From positions 1 to 37,847 of the IMG/VR virus record IMGVR_UViG_3300036760_000668: a DNA stretch of 37,847 nucleotides; one strand, given 5' to 3'. Numbering within the stretch: the first letter of the stretch is position 1; each line of letters begins with the position of its first letter. Made by a program: the position numbers and the translations under genes. Source of the DNA: a virus. Under the pieces are notes generated by a model. That model saw only the letters and a program-made list of their open reading frames with translations. It was not told the DNA's origin and did not search any database. Shown one piece after another: positions 15,501 to 23,110 of the stretch.

Positions 15501-15563
15501 GTTCACGGCTGGCGGTTGCGCCAGGAGGCGCGATGCGAGGACGAGGATAAGATAGAGTCTCAT
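12516..15563 (-). CDS. Secreted Kelch-like / MopE-like / beta-helix surface protein
   Basis: A 1015-aa protein with a Sec signal peptide (MRLYLILVLASRLLAQ, cleavage after about 16). Residues about 40-460 contain repeated strand motifs with tryptophans (VMWYYDAATGTWDYL, EVWSYETTTQTWTQK, DWEYDPVLDSWQRVG), as in Kelch/galactose-oxidase propellers. Residues about 472-498 are a MopE/thrombospondin-3-like calcium segment (CKDKDGDGYGQGPSC). Residues about 560-900 look like a right-handed parallel beta-helix (ISGFYVHNGDD, MRVEGNYIEDSDTHAIYLGS), the fold of pectate lyases and phage depolymerases. It could bind or cleave surface polysaccharide. The start overlaps the previous stop (ATGA). Confidence 0.7.
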   Translation of the reverse strand: MRLYLILVLASRLLAQPPAVNWTHPDPGALRPKGGSSYQNIWYDKLSQRSINWSGSNTDSGYIFSTVMWYYDAATGTWDYLRTGGPGSDPQGADIHTDSGSNIDTPTWPGDRHPVISFVDTKRNRYIELGGSYWNAPSRTSGMSVIISGATVTANSSIPFRATGVGNWVGAAVTIAGTSCGTIVSVQDATHLTLSRSDCTQGTTLFRFLDEGNNHPRVDMYGLILNADPQANTWTRYDVSADISTNFTNYPLDENQTGFGVHDPIADVYVVAGYYAYVYCPTDLNPTPGTLTTAQSNAGCAAADAWKRTTTQAPPAIYAYTLAWDPNTKRILKYGGTSGGYGAGGTWRSEVWSYETTTQTWTQKTMVNAPPVVTDTFLKVQSGPFAYDTKRRVFHYYHQTTQSDWEYDPVLDSWQRVGNVGGGSPQSTGLNTAMTYDAANDSLVVSEQGNGSTTWVGQMLGIQGVGASTGTCKDKDGDGYGQGPSCTGPDADDDDASVQTLAHGISKYTTFANFLSKLGYFPPRVFVVSSAGNDTSGASCTPATWGSCVAFRTFAKVNTLVAAGDLVLGRTHVITEAIETVSGTAGANVTYTAYPGERPEINALPNKIQMNDRHDVEISGFYVHNGDDQCIGGGGFSQDFANITYRENWFSGCGNGIRTANGLSRMRVEGNYIEDSDTHAIYLGSRERVSSRVLVRGNVMNNNGYRGGAYPAFQFNGRVTALLMEQNVTADSQGGGVSLTQGVNDSFVRSHVSINDAYSMLRLFTYDGKDDGITANCGVSGTDPCTCPPAAGGHNLNSICAYSQRNNLFENMTSYQTGKDHLNQDQSQQPTILLGRSCSVSTGCAATDMASNTFRNIVLMTAGAAHYPPIIFKDTATPLSIDTTTVDGIVYKTAGETGFLGYGFAGGGGYNAYGCGAAGAFLGALTGTCSNSDPLFVAASTSWYASSGAFDLRLKTGSPAVASGSATAVPLLDVRGTPLTPGAAAPNMGAYAGSQGATASGTVYSGRGAVSGVRR

Positions 15564-15748
15564 TGACCGCCATTCACAAGTGCTTGTTCCACAGCGCGGT
15601 CATAGGCCCGCGCCAGATCCCGTGATGCCGTTTGGAAAGAGGCGTCAGCATTCCTCCGCAACTCATCCAGCGCAGCCATAGCGTGCTCACGCTGCCCGCC
15701 ATCAGGGACAGTTTGCAGCGCCAATTCGATTGTCTCGAAAGGTGTCAT
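15560..15748 (-). CDS. Small helical protein, 62 aa
   Basis: MTPFETIELALQTVPDGGQR followed by a predicted long amphipathic helix (MAALDELRRNADASFQTASR). It is coupled on both sides (TAATG upstream, ATGA downstream), so it is certainly part of the operon. It may be a chaperone or linker for one of the surface proteins beside it. No family recognised. Confidence 0.6.
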   Translation of the reverse strand: MTPFETIELALQTVPDGGQREHAMAALDELRRNADASFQTASRDLARAYDRAVEQALVNGGQ

Positions 15749-16524
15749 TACATTACCGTCCCGCGCGCTGGCGTGCGCGAGTTGGTCGCCGGTGCCGCCA
15801 TCTTGAAGCCGAAAGCCACACAAGCGGCAGTAGGAGCGTTTGATGTCGTGAACTCAGGGCTCTGTGCGCCAGCAGTTGGTGCAAGTCTGTATTCAGATGC
15901 AAAGGCATTGTAGGCCCCCGAGTTATTGTAAGACGTGTCTGTCGAAGTATTTACTCCATCGCCTGTAATCGTGTAGCTAGCCCCTGCTGCCCAACCGATG
16001 TTCCCGCCGCCGTACGCAGTGACCACAAAGGCAACCATCGCCGACGTACTCTCCGTGGTGGTAACCGTTCCACAGGTCTCCGTCGTCGCGCTGTTAGTAG
16101 TGCCGGACGATGGTGTCCCGTCCAGCATTGACGATGTAGCTGCGCCGCCGAAACGGAACACCGAGATTGCATACCAAGTTCCGGTGGATTGGGTGCAAGT
16201 AATAATGAGTGGGCTTTTGGTGGTGGCAATGGTAGCATAATAAGCGGCAACTCCCAGGGTTGTCCCGTTGAACACATTCACAGCTTGGGTGTAGGTGTTT
16301 GGTGTACTCGCGTCATCTGTACAGCCACCAGAAAACGTGAATGCGGACCCTTGAGTCCCATACACCCCGACCGCCAAGAAATCGCCTACCGATGGATTGG
16401 TAGACATCGTGATCGAGATAGATGCCGACCCGCTGCTCGTGTTGTGCTTGCTGTTTGTATCAATGTACGAAATCGCGGCCCAAGACTGAACCGCCGCGAG
16501 AAGCGCCAGGATTATTGGTCGCAT
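15748..16524 (-). CDS. Secreted beta-sandwich-type protein
   Basis: A 258-aa protein beginning with a signal peptide (MRPIILALLAAVQSWA). The rest is rich in S, T, G and A with alternating strands (ISITMSTNPSVGDFLAVGVY), and cysteine pairs typical of exported proteins. It resembles the Ig/concanavalin-like sandwiches common in phage and surface proteins, but no specific family is recognised. The start overlaps the end of the 951-aa gene by 13 nt. With its neighbours it forms a set of exported, phage-encoded proteins. Confidence 0.6.
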   Translation of the reverse strand: MRPIILALLAAVQSWAAISYIDTNSKHNTSSGSASISITMSTNPSVGDFLAVGVYGTQGSAFTFSGGCTDDASTPNTYTQAVNVFNGTTLGVAAYYATIATTKSPLIITCTQSTGTWYAISVFRFGGAATSSMLDGTPSSGTTNSATTETCGTVTTTESTSAMVAFVVTAYGGGNIGWAAGASYTITGDGVNTSTDTSYNNSGAYNAFASEYRLAPTAGAQSPEFTTSNAPTAACVAFGFKMAAPATNSRTPARGTVM

Positions 16525-19367
16525 TGCAGTACCCCGTTGACGAACTTGGCCGTGGCGACTGCCGTAACGTTCATCGCGATCATGTCGTTCGCCGCGACGG
16601 CCGTGTTGGCCCCAAAGTCGGTGGCATTCGCCGTGTGCAGCGCCGTCCCTGACGAGATCGAGAGTCCGCTGGTGCTAATCACGTTGCTCACCGTGGGGAT
16701 CGCCGTCCCGGTCGCTACCTTCCAAAATTTCACCGTGATCGTCCCGGCATCAATCATTACCGTAGATGCACTAATCGTGCAGGCGAAAGGCACCGTGACA
16801 TAGGACGTGGTTGTGCTCGCCACTGTCAGTGCGCCGGAATTGCCGGGATCGCCGATGGAGAATGATATGCCGCGCGCCTTAGTGGTAGCTGGAAGATCCG
16901 CCTGAGCAATCGGGGCGCAGGTCGCCGCTGCAGACCCATTCACTCCACGGACAAACTCATTCGTGCAGGCGTTCGTCGCTGGCACCTGAATCAGCTCTGC
17001 AAAGTAATTGGTTCCATCAGACTCTACGAATGCCCCGCTTGGTGCCGTCGCGCTGGCTGCTGGAACCGTGAGGCTGCCCGTCCCGCCATTTAGGTTGGTG
17101 TCCTGACGGGCAATTGTCACCACGCCAGAGCCGTAGTTGATGATCTTTACCCAAGTGCCAGCCGTTGGCTGAGTAGCAGTTGGCGGAAGCGTCAATGTGA
17201 ACGTCCCACTTGCCACGCTAACTGTGGTGAAGCAAGTGAAGTCCGCTTTGAGAATGGTGTACGTTGCGGTCTTTGGCAGAACCGGGAACGGGGCCGCACA
17301 GTTTGTTCCGCCATTGGCGAGAGCAACCACCCCGGTCACGTTAGCAGCCGTCCCTGATGTATTCTGGTTGAGCGTCGGAATATCGCCTGCCGCAATGGTA
17401 TGGCACGAGAACGTGTGTGATGACGTTGCATACTGAAGCACGCCGCCGGATGCAACACAGTTTGCCACCGAGGTCCAGGAGCCCGTCGCGCCGGCCGTGG
17501 TCAGGAGTACTTGGTCAGCCGCCGAATTCGTGGGCACGGACGTGCCGTTGACCTTCGCCACTGTTGGGCTTGGCAGTGTGCCCGAGAGATCCCCACCAGC
17601 CGTGGCGCTCATTGTGCAGCCACCTGAGGAATCGGACAGGTCGGCACAAGCAGGCCGCGCCTTACTGATTACGCCAGCAGCACTAATGGCGGTCAGGAAG
17701 TTGTTTGCGGCCCCTGTATCGGCCTTGACCGAGGTGAACGCATTGCCGGCGGAGTCCAGGCAAATCTGGGTCGAGGAGACACTGGAGTAGTAGCATGTAA
17801 CATAGCCACCAGGTGGGTTCGATGGCGCAGTGCCGGCCAAGCCAGTAGCCATGTAGGTTCCGGTGTTGGGGGTGGAAAGGTATTTCTCCCAGGCATTATT
17901 CAGGCATACCCACAGAGTGTGGCTTGTAGTCTGATAGAACAGCACCAGACTAGAGGTAGTAGGGGACGTGCAAGCTGCTACCGGGTCGGACGCACCCGTG
18001 GTCATCGTTGTGATGCCACCGCCGGTGCCGGGCGGGACCCCCCAGGTACCATCGGCCTTCAGGTACTTTCCGGCCGCGGCGTCGCCAGCCGCTGGGGCCG
18101 GCGCCGCACCCTTCACCCCGCCGGATCCACCGTCGCCAGCCATGGCGACCATATTGGAGCCGGGGAGGGCCCCAGTCACCGCCGACGCCTGATCCAGGTG
18201 CACCGCATCGTAGCCCGGCTCTGTCGCTCCGCCCTGGAGGGTCTGGTACTGGGTGCCCTTGGCGAGCCGCCCCGGTACCGGTGTGGCCGTGGTGGCCATA
18301 AACAGGTCGCCGCGGGTGGTCAGTGGCGTGTGCGCCAAAGCAAGCGCGCCGGCCAGGTTCGAGAAATTGACCGCCGCCAGCGTCCCATCATCCCGCACGA
18401 ACTTCGCGCCGCTTGGCGTGCCGCTCGCCAGCCATCCGATCGCCAACTGCCCCAGCGCGCCGGCCTTCGGAATCGCGTTCGCGCCAGCGGTGGCCGTCGC
18501 GATCTCATCGGCACCACCGTTCTGATGGCTGCTCGCGTGGGCGGTCGGCGGCCGCGCGTCAGTCATGCGCGAATCGTCGCCGGCCGCCACCGTGCCCGCC
18601 GTGGTGCCCACATTAAGCGCCGCCGCGCCCCCAAGGGTTGGCTTGCCCGACAGATCGCTGTAGGCCCCGGTGGTGGCCACCGTTGCAAGTCCGAGATTGG
18701 CCCATCTCAGGCCGAGCGCCTGGGCGGAATCGGCCATCAACACATAGCCATTGTTGCCAATCGCAATGCGCGTTGCTCCCGTGTCGAAGCCGAATATATC
18801 CCCCTTGGTGGTGACCGGCGGGCTGTATCCACCCCCGCCCGCCTGGTCGATTTCGCAGATGCGATTGCCCGACGTGTCGTAGCCCATCAGCTTGCCAGTC
18901 GTCGTGGTGCATTGACCGGACACCACGCCCCCGAGCGATGACGCCCCCGGCGCCGGAACGGTCGTTAAGAACGCAGGCGCGCCCGTGATCTTCGCCCACG
19001 CCAGGCCCGTGATCCACGCCGGATTACTGTAGTTCCCGCCAGTCACCACCACCGTGCCGCCGTCGCTCAGATCCGCAATCGCAGGCCGGCCCTTACTGAA
19101 GACCCCGGTCGCCGCATCATAGGCCGTGAAAAAGTTGTTGGCCGTAGCCGTTGTATTCGCCGCAAACGCAGGCACTCCCGTGATCTTTGCCCACGCCAGG
19201 CTCGCTATCCACGCCGGATTGACGTAGTTCCCCGTGATGCTCACCGCGTCAGCCAGCCGCGTATTCAGTACCGTCCGCGTGTCCTTAAAAATCGTCGTAT
19301 TGGGGATCGGCGCCACCTGGCCCGCCGCCCAACCCACCAGAACCAAGCTCAGTATGATCGTTCGCAT
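16512..19367 (-). CDS. Tail-fibre-like protein carrying a signal peptide
   Basis: A 951-aa protein. It starts with a Sec-type signal (MRTIILSLVLVGWAAGQ), then reads like a phage tail fibre: repeated WITGLAWAKITGAPAF and WIASLAWAKITGVPAF units, and repeats of the type SKGRPAIADLSDG and SKARPACADLSDS. Long G/S/T/A-rich stretches and a strand-rich C-terminal domain (about residues 840-951) follow. Fibres are normally assembled in the cytoplasm, so the signal peptide is unusual. GGGAG lies just before the ATG. Host-receptor binding is the default expectation; export to the cell surface is the alternative. Confidence 0.7.
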   Translation of the reverse strand: MRTIILSLVLVGWAAGQVAPIPNTTIFKDTRTVLNTRLADAVSITGNYVNPAWIASLAWAKITGVPAFAANTTATANNFFTAYDAATGVFSKGRPAIADLSDGGTVVVTGGNYSNPAWITGLAWAKITGAPAFLTTVPAPGASSLGGVVSGQCTTTTGKLMGYDTSGNRICEIDQAGGGGYSPPVTTKGDIFGFDTGATRIAIGNNGYVLMADSAQALGLRWANLGLATVATTGAYSDLSGKPTLGGAAALNVGTTAGTVAAGDDSRMTDARPPTAHASSHQNGGADEIATATAGANAIPKAGALGQLAIGWLASGTPSGAKFVRDDGTLAAVNFSNLAGALALAHTPLTTRGDLFMATTATPVPGRLAKGTQYQTLQGGATEPGYDAVHLDQASAVTGALPGSNMVAMAGDGGSGGVKGAAPAPAAGDAAAGKYLKADGTWGVPPGTGGGITTMTTGASDPVAACTSPTTSSLVLFYQTTSHTLWVCLNNAWEKYLSTPNTGTYMATGLAGTAPSNPPGGYVTCYYSSVSSTQICLDSAGNAFTSVKADTGAANNFLTAISAAGVISKARPACADLSDSSGGCTMSATAGGDLSGTLPSPTVAKVNGTSVPTNSAADQVLLTTAGATGSWTSVANCVASGGVLQYATSSHTFSCHTIAAGDIPTLNQNTSGTAANVTGVVALANGGTNCAAPFPVLPKTATYTILKADFTCFTTVSVASGTFTLTLPPTATQPTAGTWVKIINYGSGVVTIARQDTNLNGGTGSLTVPAASATAPSGAFVESDGTNYFAELIQVPATNACTNEFVRGVNGSAAATCAPIAQADLPATTKARGISFSIGDPGNSGALTVASTTTSYVTVPFACTISASTVMIDAGTITVKFWKVATGTAIPTVSNVISTSGLSISSGTALHTANATDFGANTAVAANDMIAMNVTAVATAKFVNGVLQCDQ

Positions 19368-19379
19368 TTATCATCTCCC

Positions 19380-19976
19380 TTACTGCTCGATAGTCGCCCA
19401 CGTCGTCGTCCCGCCGATGCTCCCCGAGCCCGCTGTCCCCGCTTCGATCTCGGCCCACGTGCTGGTGCCGTCGATCCCGCCGCCGCCCGTCGTCCCCGCC
19501 CCGTAGCTCGTCCCGTCCCAGATCCACGTCTGCCCCGCCACCAGGCCGGCCGGGTTGATCTGCTGCGGGCTCACCAGAAATTGCGGCGCGCTCGACCCTC
19601 CCCACAGCTTCTCCCGGGTCATCGCGACGCTCGTCTTTGGCACGATCCACCGCTCCGTGAACTGGTCCGTCGGCTTGCCGGTCGCGTCCACCAGCGCAAA
19701 CGTCGCGTCGTATTTCCACCCCGGCCCGCCAGAGAGACAGAAATCCACCGCCCCGCCGTTGCCGATCGTGATCCGCAGCGTGCTCGCCACCACGCCCCCC
19801 GAGGGCGCGCTCGGGCCGCGCAGCGTGATCGTCCCCCGCATCTCGGTCGCCTGGTCCGCCAGCACCAGGGTATCCGCGATGCGCGTAACCCCCGTGGCGC
19901 ACACCCCGTGCGCCGCCGGAATCCCCAGCGCGATCGCCATCGCTGCCCTGCACACATTAATCGTCACCATCTTCAT
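19380..19976 (-). CDS. Secreted fibre-associated protein after the holin
   Basis: A 198-aa protein with a signal-peptide-like N-terminus (VCRAAMAIALGIPAAHGVCA). The middle has strand-rich segments (EMRGTITLRGPSAPSGGVVA; GGPGWKYDATFALVDATGK). The end has two related motifs, TSTWAEIEAGT and TTTWATIEQ, separated by glycine-rich spacers as in fibre proteins. The ATG at 19976 overlaps the holin stop (ATGA). Function unknown; it is probably exported together with the next gene product. Confidence 0.55.
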   Translation of the reverse strand: MKMVTINVCRAAMAIALGIPAAHGVCATGVTRIADTLVLADQATEMRGTITLRGPSAPSGGVVASTLRITIGNGGAVDFCLSGGPGWKYDATFALVDATGKPTDQFTERWIVPKTSVAMTREKLWGGSSAPQFLVSPQQINPAGLVAGQTWIWDGTSYGAGTTGGGGIDGTSTWAEIEAGTAGSGSIGGTTTWATIEQ

Positions 19977-20431
19977 TTCCCTCCTCCTCTTAGGTCGCGC
20001 TCCACTTCCGCCGCCGTACGCCCCCGCCCCGTCACTCGTTTCGCCCGCAACAGCGCCGCCAGCATTGCCTCCGGAATGGGTACCCCGGCCCGGGCGCAGT
20101 TCTCCGTGATCGAGATCGCCTCGTTCACCGCGAACGCGATCGCCACGATCGACCCCAGATCGTAGCCCAAATGGATCGACCATCCCACGAAATGCGCCAC
20201 CGTCACGAGCGTCAGCGTCAGGACCTTCCTCCCCAAACCCCGATACCCCTCCGCCGAGCTCAACCGCCCGCACACCAGGGCGCTCAGCACGCCCGTGGCG
20301 TAGTCGCACACCATCAACACCACCAGCGCCTGCACTGCCGCCGGCGTGGAGATCCACCATGCCGTGATACCCGCCGCCAGCCACTTCCCCCATGCCGGCG
20401 CCGCCACCGCTAACCCTGGCGCTGTTCGCAT
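19973..20431 (-). CDS. Phage holin (Holin_4-like family)
   Basis: A 152-aa membrane protein with about three hydrophobic segments (around 36-55, 70-88 and 92-108). It has the family hallmarks CDYATGVLSA near residue 42 and a NEAISITENCARAG motif near 103-116. Such holins make membrane lesions that let the endolysin out at the end of infection. AAGGA precedes the ATG. No endolysin is recognised next to it. Its position inside the surface-protein block suggests late expression. Confidence 0.85.
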   Translation of the reverse strand: MRTAPGLAVAAPAWGKWLAAGITAWWISTPAAVQALVVLMVCDYATGVLSALVCGRLSSAEGYRGLGRKVLTLTLVTVAHFVGWSIHLGYDLGSIVAIAFAVNEAISITENCARAGVPIPEAMLAALLRAKRVTGRGRTAAEVERDLRGGGK

Positions 20432-20437
20432 TTTTCC

Positions 20438-20623
20438 TTAGCCCCCCCCGTCTCGTATCAGCTTGTCGCCCTCCAGCCGCCATCCGTCGCCCGCCAACTT
20501 CTCGCGGCGCAGAATAGCGCGTAGAATCACCAAACGCTCAGTGTCAAGAGCCAGAATCTGCTCCGTCAGTGGGGCCAGCAACCCCTGGTCGGCCGGCGTC
20601 AACGCGTACTCCGCAAAGTTCAT
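20438..20623 (-). CDS. Small protein upstream of the holin, 61 aa
   Basis: MNFAEYALTPADQGLLAPLT, helical and acidic at the start, then basic (RLVILRAILRREKLAG). The ATG follows a duplicated AGGAGCTT, giving two possible ribosome-binding sites. It lies between the 823-aa fibre-like gene and the holin, 6 bp from the latter. It could modulate the holin or belong to the tail; not recognised. Confidence 0.6.
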   Translation of the reverse strand: MNFAEYALTPADQGLLAPLTEQILALDTERLVILRAILRREKLAGDGWRLEGDKLIRDGGG

Positions 20624-20637
20624 AAGCTCCTAAGCTC

Positions 20638-23109
20638 CTAAGCTATGACCGCATATCCGGTCAGGATTCCGCCGGTAAATGTCTGCCTGCCGCCGCCGGA
20701 CGGATACAGGGCGACATCTATCACCTGTGTGAGTCCAGCCTTAGTTGACCCCGAGATAATGACGCTGAATTTCGTGGTGGCCGATATTGGCCCGGTGGCC
20801 CTTATTGCTTCGGATATACCGCCGTCCGAGATGCGAACCGTGTAGTGAGTTCCGACGATAGTCAGTCCGTTGTCGCCGATAGTCACCGAGGCTCCATCCC
20901 ACCCCGTGATCTTCGCTATCGACAGGTCGCTGATTTTGGCGCTAGTAATCAGGTTGTCGCCAATCTGCCCAATCACCAACGTCCCGGTGAAACTCCCAAT
21001 ATTGATCGTCCCGACATTTGCGACACGCGAGATATCCAGGTTGCCGCTGAAGCTCCCGATTGCCAGCGTCCCGATGTTGGCCACCCGGGAAACGTCCAGG
21101 TTGCCGCTGAAGCTCCCGATGGCAAGCGTCCCGATGTTCGCCACCCGCGACACGTCCAGATTGCCGCTGAAGCTGCCGATGGCGAGCGCGGCCTGATCCA
21201 CGATGAGATTCCCGGCGGCGAACGATATACCCGTTCCCACCTTGACGACGGCGTTGCCGCTGCCGTCCACATTCAGACCATTCCCGGGCTTCCACTGTAC
21301 CCCACCCAAGCCGTCCGGCTCCATGCCCGGCCCTGTGCTGATCTGCTTCTTGCATTCGCAATTATCGATGTAGAGCGAGCCCGAGGACGCGCCACTAATG
21401 CTGGCAATCCACCCGTACATTACGAGTAAGTACGCCGTGCCCGCTGGCGCAGCGGGTGTCAACAGCGGCGACGAGGCGGTCCACGCCGTAAATGGTGCAG
21501 GAATGCCGGTGTTGTATCCACTTGAGATCAGTGCGGAAACGGCGTCAAAGTATGCGTAATAGATGTACCCATAAAAGTTAGCCGATCCAGCATCGGTTTT
21601 CATCTGGCACTTCAGCGCATATCTCTCTCCCGGCTTGGCGCGCACTACTTGCATTGAGCCAGCATAGTCGCCGGTTATCCTCGCGTATGAGGGCGGAGAA
21701 AATGCTCCGGCATCGCTGACCAGCGCCATGGCGCCTTGGGGGGTCCACCCGTCCAGCCCATAGATAAATTCTGGATTTAAAAGCATGTTGCCGTCGAGGT
21801 TATTCGCCACGGACAGCTTCAGCGTCGCGGGGTCGATCATGAGCCCCGGACCAAGCGTCGTTTTGTTGAAACGATCCCCTGGAATCTGACCAGCCGGCAG
21901 CACTCCGAAGTTCAGCCGGATCACGCTCCCCTGCGCCACTGAGCTCGCCGTATTACTCCCCGCCCAATCCCCCGGATTCGTGCTCAGACGGTTTACCGCC
22001 ACGCACTGGATCTCCAGGTAGTGGTGCGTGTCGCTTGCTGCCCGGTACGTGATCTGTAGCGGATCATCCCCGATTGTTGTCCGGGCCCCGCCCCTTACCT
22101 CGCGCTCAAACCACTCCCGCCACGCCCCATTGGCATCGCCCGCGGGCGTACCTCCCGAGTCCGTCTCGCGCACGTAGAATTTCACCAACCACGAATTCAC
22201 GTCTGCCGGGTCGGTCCAGTTCACCCCGTCCAACTCTGCCCACTGCCAGCCCGTCGTCAGATCCAGCTTCCCCGTGATCGTCCCCGCAGAGATGCTCGTC
22301 ACCACGCCGCCTCCCGGCGCCGCCAGACCGCCCACCGGGAACCCGCTCGATACCACCGCCGCCGCCGGCAGCGCGGCTGCCGCGATCAGCTTCGCCGGAT
22401 CACCCCCGATTGCCCCCGTGGCAAACGCCACCTTCCACGTCGCGCTCGCCCCCGGCTTCGGCGCCCGCAGCCGGAACGATTGCCCCACGCTGGTCATCAC
22501 GCTCCAGCCGATCCAGGTCCAGTTCGCGCCGCTGTCCTTGCTGAGCCATTCCGTCACGTTCTGCGGCACTTGCCCGCCATTGAGCACCGGTACCCCATCC
22601 ACAAACGTATAGACCAGGCGCGTCAACGGATCCGCTTCCGGCGTTCCCGCCTCCGCCCCCGAACACGACGTCACCGCCGCCGCCCTTACCGTGACGCTCT
22701 TCGAGAGCGGCGATGCCGTGATCGCCCCGTCGTCGTTCTCGCAGTAAAACTCGATCGTGTCATCGTGAGAGCTCCCGTCCTGCTCCCCGATCGGCCCGCC
22801 CGTGCTCCCCGTCTTCGGAGTTGACCCAAACGACGCCGCGTAGTGCGTCTCCAGCGTCCGCTTCACTCCCGAGCGTGTCCACACCACGTGGATCTTCAGC
22901 AGGTGCGCGTACTCCGCGTCGCCCGTCGGCAGGTCGATCGACCACGAGAAGCCGAACGCCGCGGCGTTGCCGCTCATGCCGTACGTCGCGCTCACCGTCG
23001 CCGTCGCGATGTTTGGCGCCGCCGGCGCCCCGCCGCCCCCGGTCGCCCCGGTCGCCCCTTTGGGCCCCTGCGCCCCCTGCCCGCTTCGGAATAAGATCAG
23101 TTCACTCAT
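20638..23109 (-). CDS. Tail tip/fibre-like protein with collagen-like start and tandem repeats
   Basis: An 823-aa protein. Residues 11-27 are collagen-like (GAQGPKGATGATGGGG). The body has fibronectin-like and carbohydrate-binding-like strand regions (NWTWIGWSVMTSVGQSFRLR; INGDYAGSMQV-type sequence). Around residues 640-710 a 20-residue unit (IGSFSGNLDVSRVANIGTLA) is repeated in tandem, likely a beta-solenoid. The ATG at 23109 is 1 nt after the hub stop. It has no signal peptide, unlike the four proteins to its left. It is probably part of the tail tip or a side fibre. Confidence 0.7.
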   Translation of the reverse strand: MSELILFRSGQGAQGPKGATGATGGGGAPAAPNIATATVSATYGMSGNAAAFGFSWSIDLPTGDAEYAHLLKIHVVWTRSGVKRTLETHYAASFGSTPKTGSTGGPIGEQDGSSHDDTIEFYCENDDGAITASPLSKSVTVRAAAVTSCSGAEAGTPEADPLTRLVYTFVDGVPVLNGGQVPQNVTEWLSKDSGANWTWIGWSVMTSVGQSFRLRAPKPGASATWKVAFATGAIGGDPAKLIAAAALPAAAVVSSGFPVGGLAAPGGGVVTSISAGTITGKLDLTTGWQWAELDGVNWTDPADVNSWLVKFYVRETDSGGTPAGDANGAWREWFEREVRGGARTTIGDDPLQITYRAASDTHHYLEIQCVAVNRLSTNPGDWAGSNTASSVAQGSVIRLNFGVLPAGQIPGDRFNKTTLGPGLMIDPATLKLSVANNLDGNMLLNPEFIYGLDGWTPQGAMALVSDAGAFSPPSYARITGDYAGSMQVVRAKPGERYALKCQMKTDAGSANFYGYIYYAYFDAVSALISSGYNTGIPAPFTAWTASSPLLTPAAPAGTAYLLVMYGWIASISGASSGSLYIDNCECKKQISTGPGMEPDGLGGVQWKPGNGLNVDGSGNAVVKVGTGISFAAGNLIVDQAALAIGSFSGNLDVSRVANIGTLAIGSFSGNLDVSRVANIGTLAIGSFSGNLDISRVANVGTINIGSFTGTLVIGQIGDNLITSAKISDLSIAKITGWDGASVTIGDNGLTIVGTHYTVRISDGGISEAIRATGPISATTKFSVIISGSTKAGLTQVIDVALYPSGGGRQTFTGGILTGYAVIA
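20981..21190. repeat. 60-bp tandem repeat inside the fibre-like gene
   Basis: Three full copies at 21001-21060, 21061-21120 and 21121-21180, plus partial copies on both sides. Each encodes 20 residues. The copies at 21061 and 21121 are nearly identical and the outer ones are more diverged, consistent with recent duplication by slippage or recombination. Copy number may vary between relatives and change the fibre length. Confidence 0.85.
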
Positions 23110-23110
23110 C

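Noticed and set aside
20981-21190. CRISPR-like appearance of the 60-bp repeats
   Set aside because: The copies are contiguous without spacers and keep one coding frame; they encode a protein repeat.
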